Shown one piece after another: positions 14,540 through 15,814 of a stretch of DNA of 15,814 nt. Every line of letters begins with the position of its first letter. The stretch's first letter is position 1. This DNA comes from Bacillota bacterium (GTDB taxonomy: Bacteria > Bacillota > Clostridia > Tissierellales > Peptoniphilaceae). The notes beneath the pieces are model-generated. The model saw only the letters and a list, made by a program, of their open reading frames with translations, made no database searches and had not been told where the DNA came from. Position numbers and translations under genes: made by a program. The DNA is taken from positions 1-15,814 of the forward strand of contig JAEXCD010000081.1 in the NCBI GenBank assembly GCA_023393715.1, read 5' to 3'.

Positions 14540-14568
14540 CTTTGAATCGAGGCATCGGGAGGTCACGC

Positions 14569-15814
14569 ATGAAAAAGTGGTTTACCTGCATCACATCCAT
14601 CCTCTATGTGTTGTTTTTTTGCTTTATCCTGAAGGCGAGCCCGGATTCCATGCTTTTTAGCATGTATCCTGACGTGCTGGTTCGCTCCATTCCTCAGGAG
14701 GTCGATTTGGCACAGCTTCAGGCCGCGCTGGATGATTTAGGCAAGGAGACGGACAGCCTCATTGCCCTGCGCGTTGCGCAGCCGTCGAATGACCAGGGGA
14801 AAACGTCCCGTTTTACGTATATTTTATTTGGTTCGGGCAGGCTGCCCGACGGCTTTGCGGAAGCGGATGAGCAGGATCGCAAATTAGTAAACCTTGCGGC
14901 CACCTATAGTATTTTAGACGGGGCGCTTTCTCAGCAAAGGCTGGCGGCCGCGCTTCAAAGCGTCGGCGCAGAGGTTGTTTTTTTTCCGGGGGAAAGCTCG
15001 CCGCTGACGCTGTCGCTCGGGTACCTCCCCCGCCCCTCCCTGAGCTTTAGCTTAATTTTGTTCGGCCTGCTTTTTATCGTCCTGATCAGCATGCTCCGGA
15101 TCAAGGAGCTGCGAACTTCCGGAATTCAGGTGCTTTCGGGCATGGATCGAAGCCGGCTGTTCAAAAGATTCCTGTTGGACGATTTCTTATCCATCCTGCT
15201 CGGCTTTCTTGCCGCGGCGCTGACTTCGGCCGGTTTTCTCTGTCTTATGAAATTATGGAATCCGAGGTTTTTTATCTTTCTTTTGACCGCGGCAGGCCTC
15301 TACGCCCTTATTTTACTGGCGCTGGCGCTGCTTATGGAATTTCTCTTCCGGCGCATACTTAGGAAAAGCAAGCTCATTGAGCTGATCAAGGGGAAAATGC
15401 CCCTTCGCTCGGTTCTCGCGGTGTTAATGGCGGGGCAGTTTATCGCTTTTCTGGGAGTGGGGTTTGGCAGCCATATGGTGAGCGTTGTTTTTCCCCTGTA
15501 TCAGACCATGACTCAGGGGATGCAGGCGTGGGCGGAGCGTCCCGATGCGTTTCATTTTATGTATAACCTGGGCTCCTTTGATGCGAAGCAAAGGGAGCGG
15601 CAAAATCAGCGGAGCTTTGCCTGGTACGACTTTGCACGGGAGGCTCTTCAGGATCCGGACGTCTTATACTGCGAGCATTTTTTACGGGAAATGGATCCCA
15701 TCCTCCCGACCGTGGAAGAAAGCCGGAAGCTTCTGCTCGTGAGCCCGTCGTTTCTTAAAAAAGAAGGTCTTCTGTCCGATCCGCAGGAACAGGCGCGAAT
15801 GGAGAACCTGAAGG
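14569..15814 (+). CDS. DUF1430-type bacteriocin-associated integral membrane protein (N-terminal 415 residues)
   Basis: The frame runs off the right edge. It has an N-terminal membrane anchor (about 4-22), an extracytoplasmic region of about 130 residues, then hydrophobic segments at about 156-176, 205-227, 233-257 and 282-302. A cytoplasmic loop after the second segment reads RIKELRTSGIQVLSGMDRSRLFKR, the pattern seen in FtsX/MacB-like permeases and in the bacteriocin-associated membrane proteins (DUF1430) of Bacillota. Family members usually sit next to an ABC ATPase and, in some genomes, a lactococcin 972-type peptide; an ATPase would be expected just right of the window. GGGAGG (14557-14562) six bases upstream fixes the start. 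The codon use is more AT-rich (about eleven TTA codons here, two in tkt by eye), hinting at transfer. The assignment is from remembered family features. Confidence 0.72.
   Translation, partial: MKKWFTCITSILYVLFFCFILKASPDSMLFSMYPDVLVRSIPQEVDLAQLQAALDDLGKETDSLIALRVAQPSNDQGKTSRFTYILFGSGRLPDGFAEADEQDRKLVNLAATYSILDGALSQQRLAAALQSVGAEVVFFPGESSPLTLSLGYLPRPSLSFSLILFGLLFIVLISMLRIKELRTSGIQVLSGMDRSRLFKRFLLDDFLSILLGFLAAALTSAGFLCLMKLWNPRFFIFLLTAAGLYALILLALALLMEFLFRRILRKSKLIELIKGKMPLRSVLAVLMAGQFIAFLGVGFGSHMVSVVFPLYQTMTQGMQAWAERPDAFHFMYNLGSFDAKQRERQNQRSFAWYDFAREALQDPDVLYCEHFLREMDPILPTVEESRKLLLVSPSFLKKEGLLSDPQEQARMENLK

Larger units (their letters stand above)
14247..14568 (+). other. 322-base spacer upstream of the DUF1430 gene
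   Basis: No gene of normal size fits here. Visible items are a small hairpin GCTGC/GCAGC (14420-14433), a promoter (14454-14483), an attenuator-like hairpin (14507-14539) and tiny open frames on the plus strand: 17 codons at 14332-14385, 23 codons at 14414-14485 and 7 codons at 14496-14519. None has a convincing ribosome site or a bacteriocin-like leader. Base composition is more AT-rich than the upstream genes. Confidence 0.5.

Noticed and set aside
14340..14600. Minus-strand frame of 86 codons in the spacer before the DUF1430 gene
   Set aside because: No ribosome site or promoter. It overlaps the promoter, hairpin and start of the plus-strand gene and its product shows no recognisable feature.

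Overview
The window looks like chromosomal DNA of a Gram-positive bacterium of the Bacillota, probably a Clostridia-like anaerobe with fairly high GC. This rests on strong AGGAGG-type ribosome binding sites, a LytR-CpsA-Psr envelope protein, a DUF1430-type membrane protein and a type 2 isopentenyl-diphosphate isomerase. The genus cannot be named from the sequence. Most of it is ordinary metabolic and envelope DNA. I see no CRISPR array, tRNA, rRNA, transposase or recognisable phage or defence island.

Layout. Bases 1-740 hold the tail of an unidentified gene, coupled by an ATGA overlap to a small A24 prepilin peptidase. A symmetric terminator separates this from a convergent brnQ gene (minus strand, 888-2234). 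A divergent control region (2235-2466) carries a promoter in each direction and a perfect 12-3-12 palindrome lying on the -10 of the rightward promoter. That promoter drives a two-gene ABC exporter (ATPase 2467-3213, permease 3206-4927). After another strong hairpin comes a leftward independent phosphoglycerate mutase (gpmI, 5035-6621) of the plant/kinetoplastid-like subtype.

A second divergent region (6622-6800) starts a rightward operon of three tightly packed genes: an LCP cell-wall ligase (6801-8012), type 2 IPP isomerase fni (8017-9042) and an S41-like lipoprotein (9039-10445). It joins isoprenoid supply (mevalonate-pathway end, hence undecaprenyl lipid carrier) to wall-polymer attachment. 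Then comes a 233-base gap holding an intrinsic terminator that faces left, although no leftward gene is visible, plus an imperfect inverted repeat. Next are mrp (10679-11491), transketolase (11481-13484) and a TalC-type transaldolase (13541-14194), the last two forming the non-oxidative pentose phosphate branch, closed by a terminator.

The right end changes character. A 322-base spacer with a promoter and an attenuator-like hairpin precedes the first 415 residues of a DUF1430 / bacteriocin-associated membrane protein that runs off the window. Its codon use is more AT-rich than its neighbours and it may start an accessory bacteriocin or peptide-export module continuing to the right.

The most checkable unusual points are the operator palindrome without a local regulator gene, the loss of the C-terminal cysteine pair in Mrp, the plant-like GpmI, the orphan leftward terminator at 10446-10468, and the leader of the DUF1430 gene.
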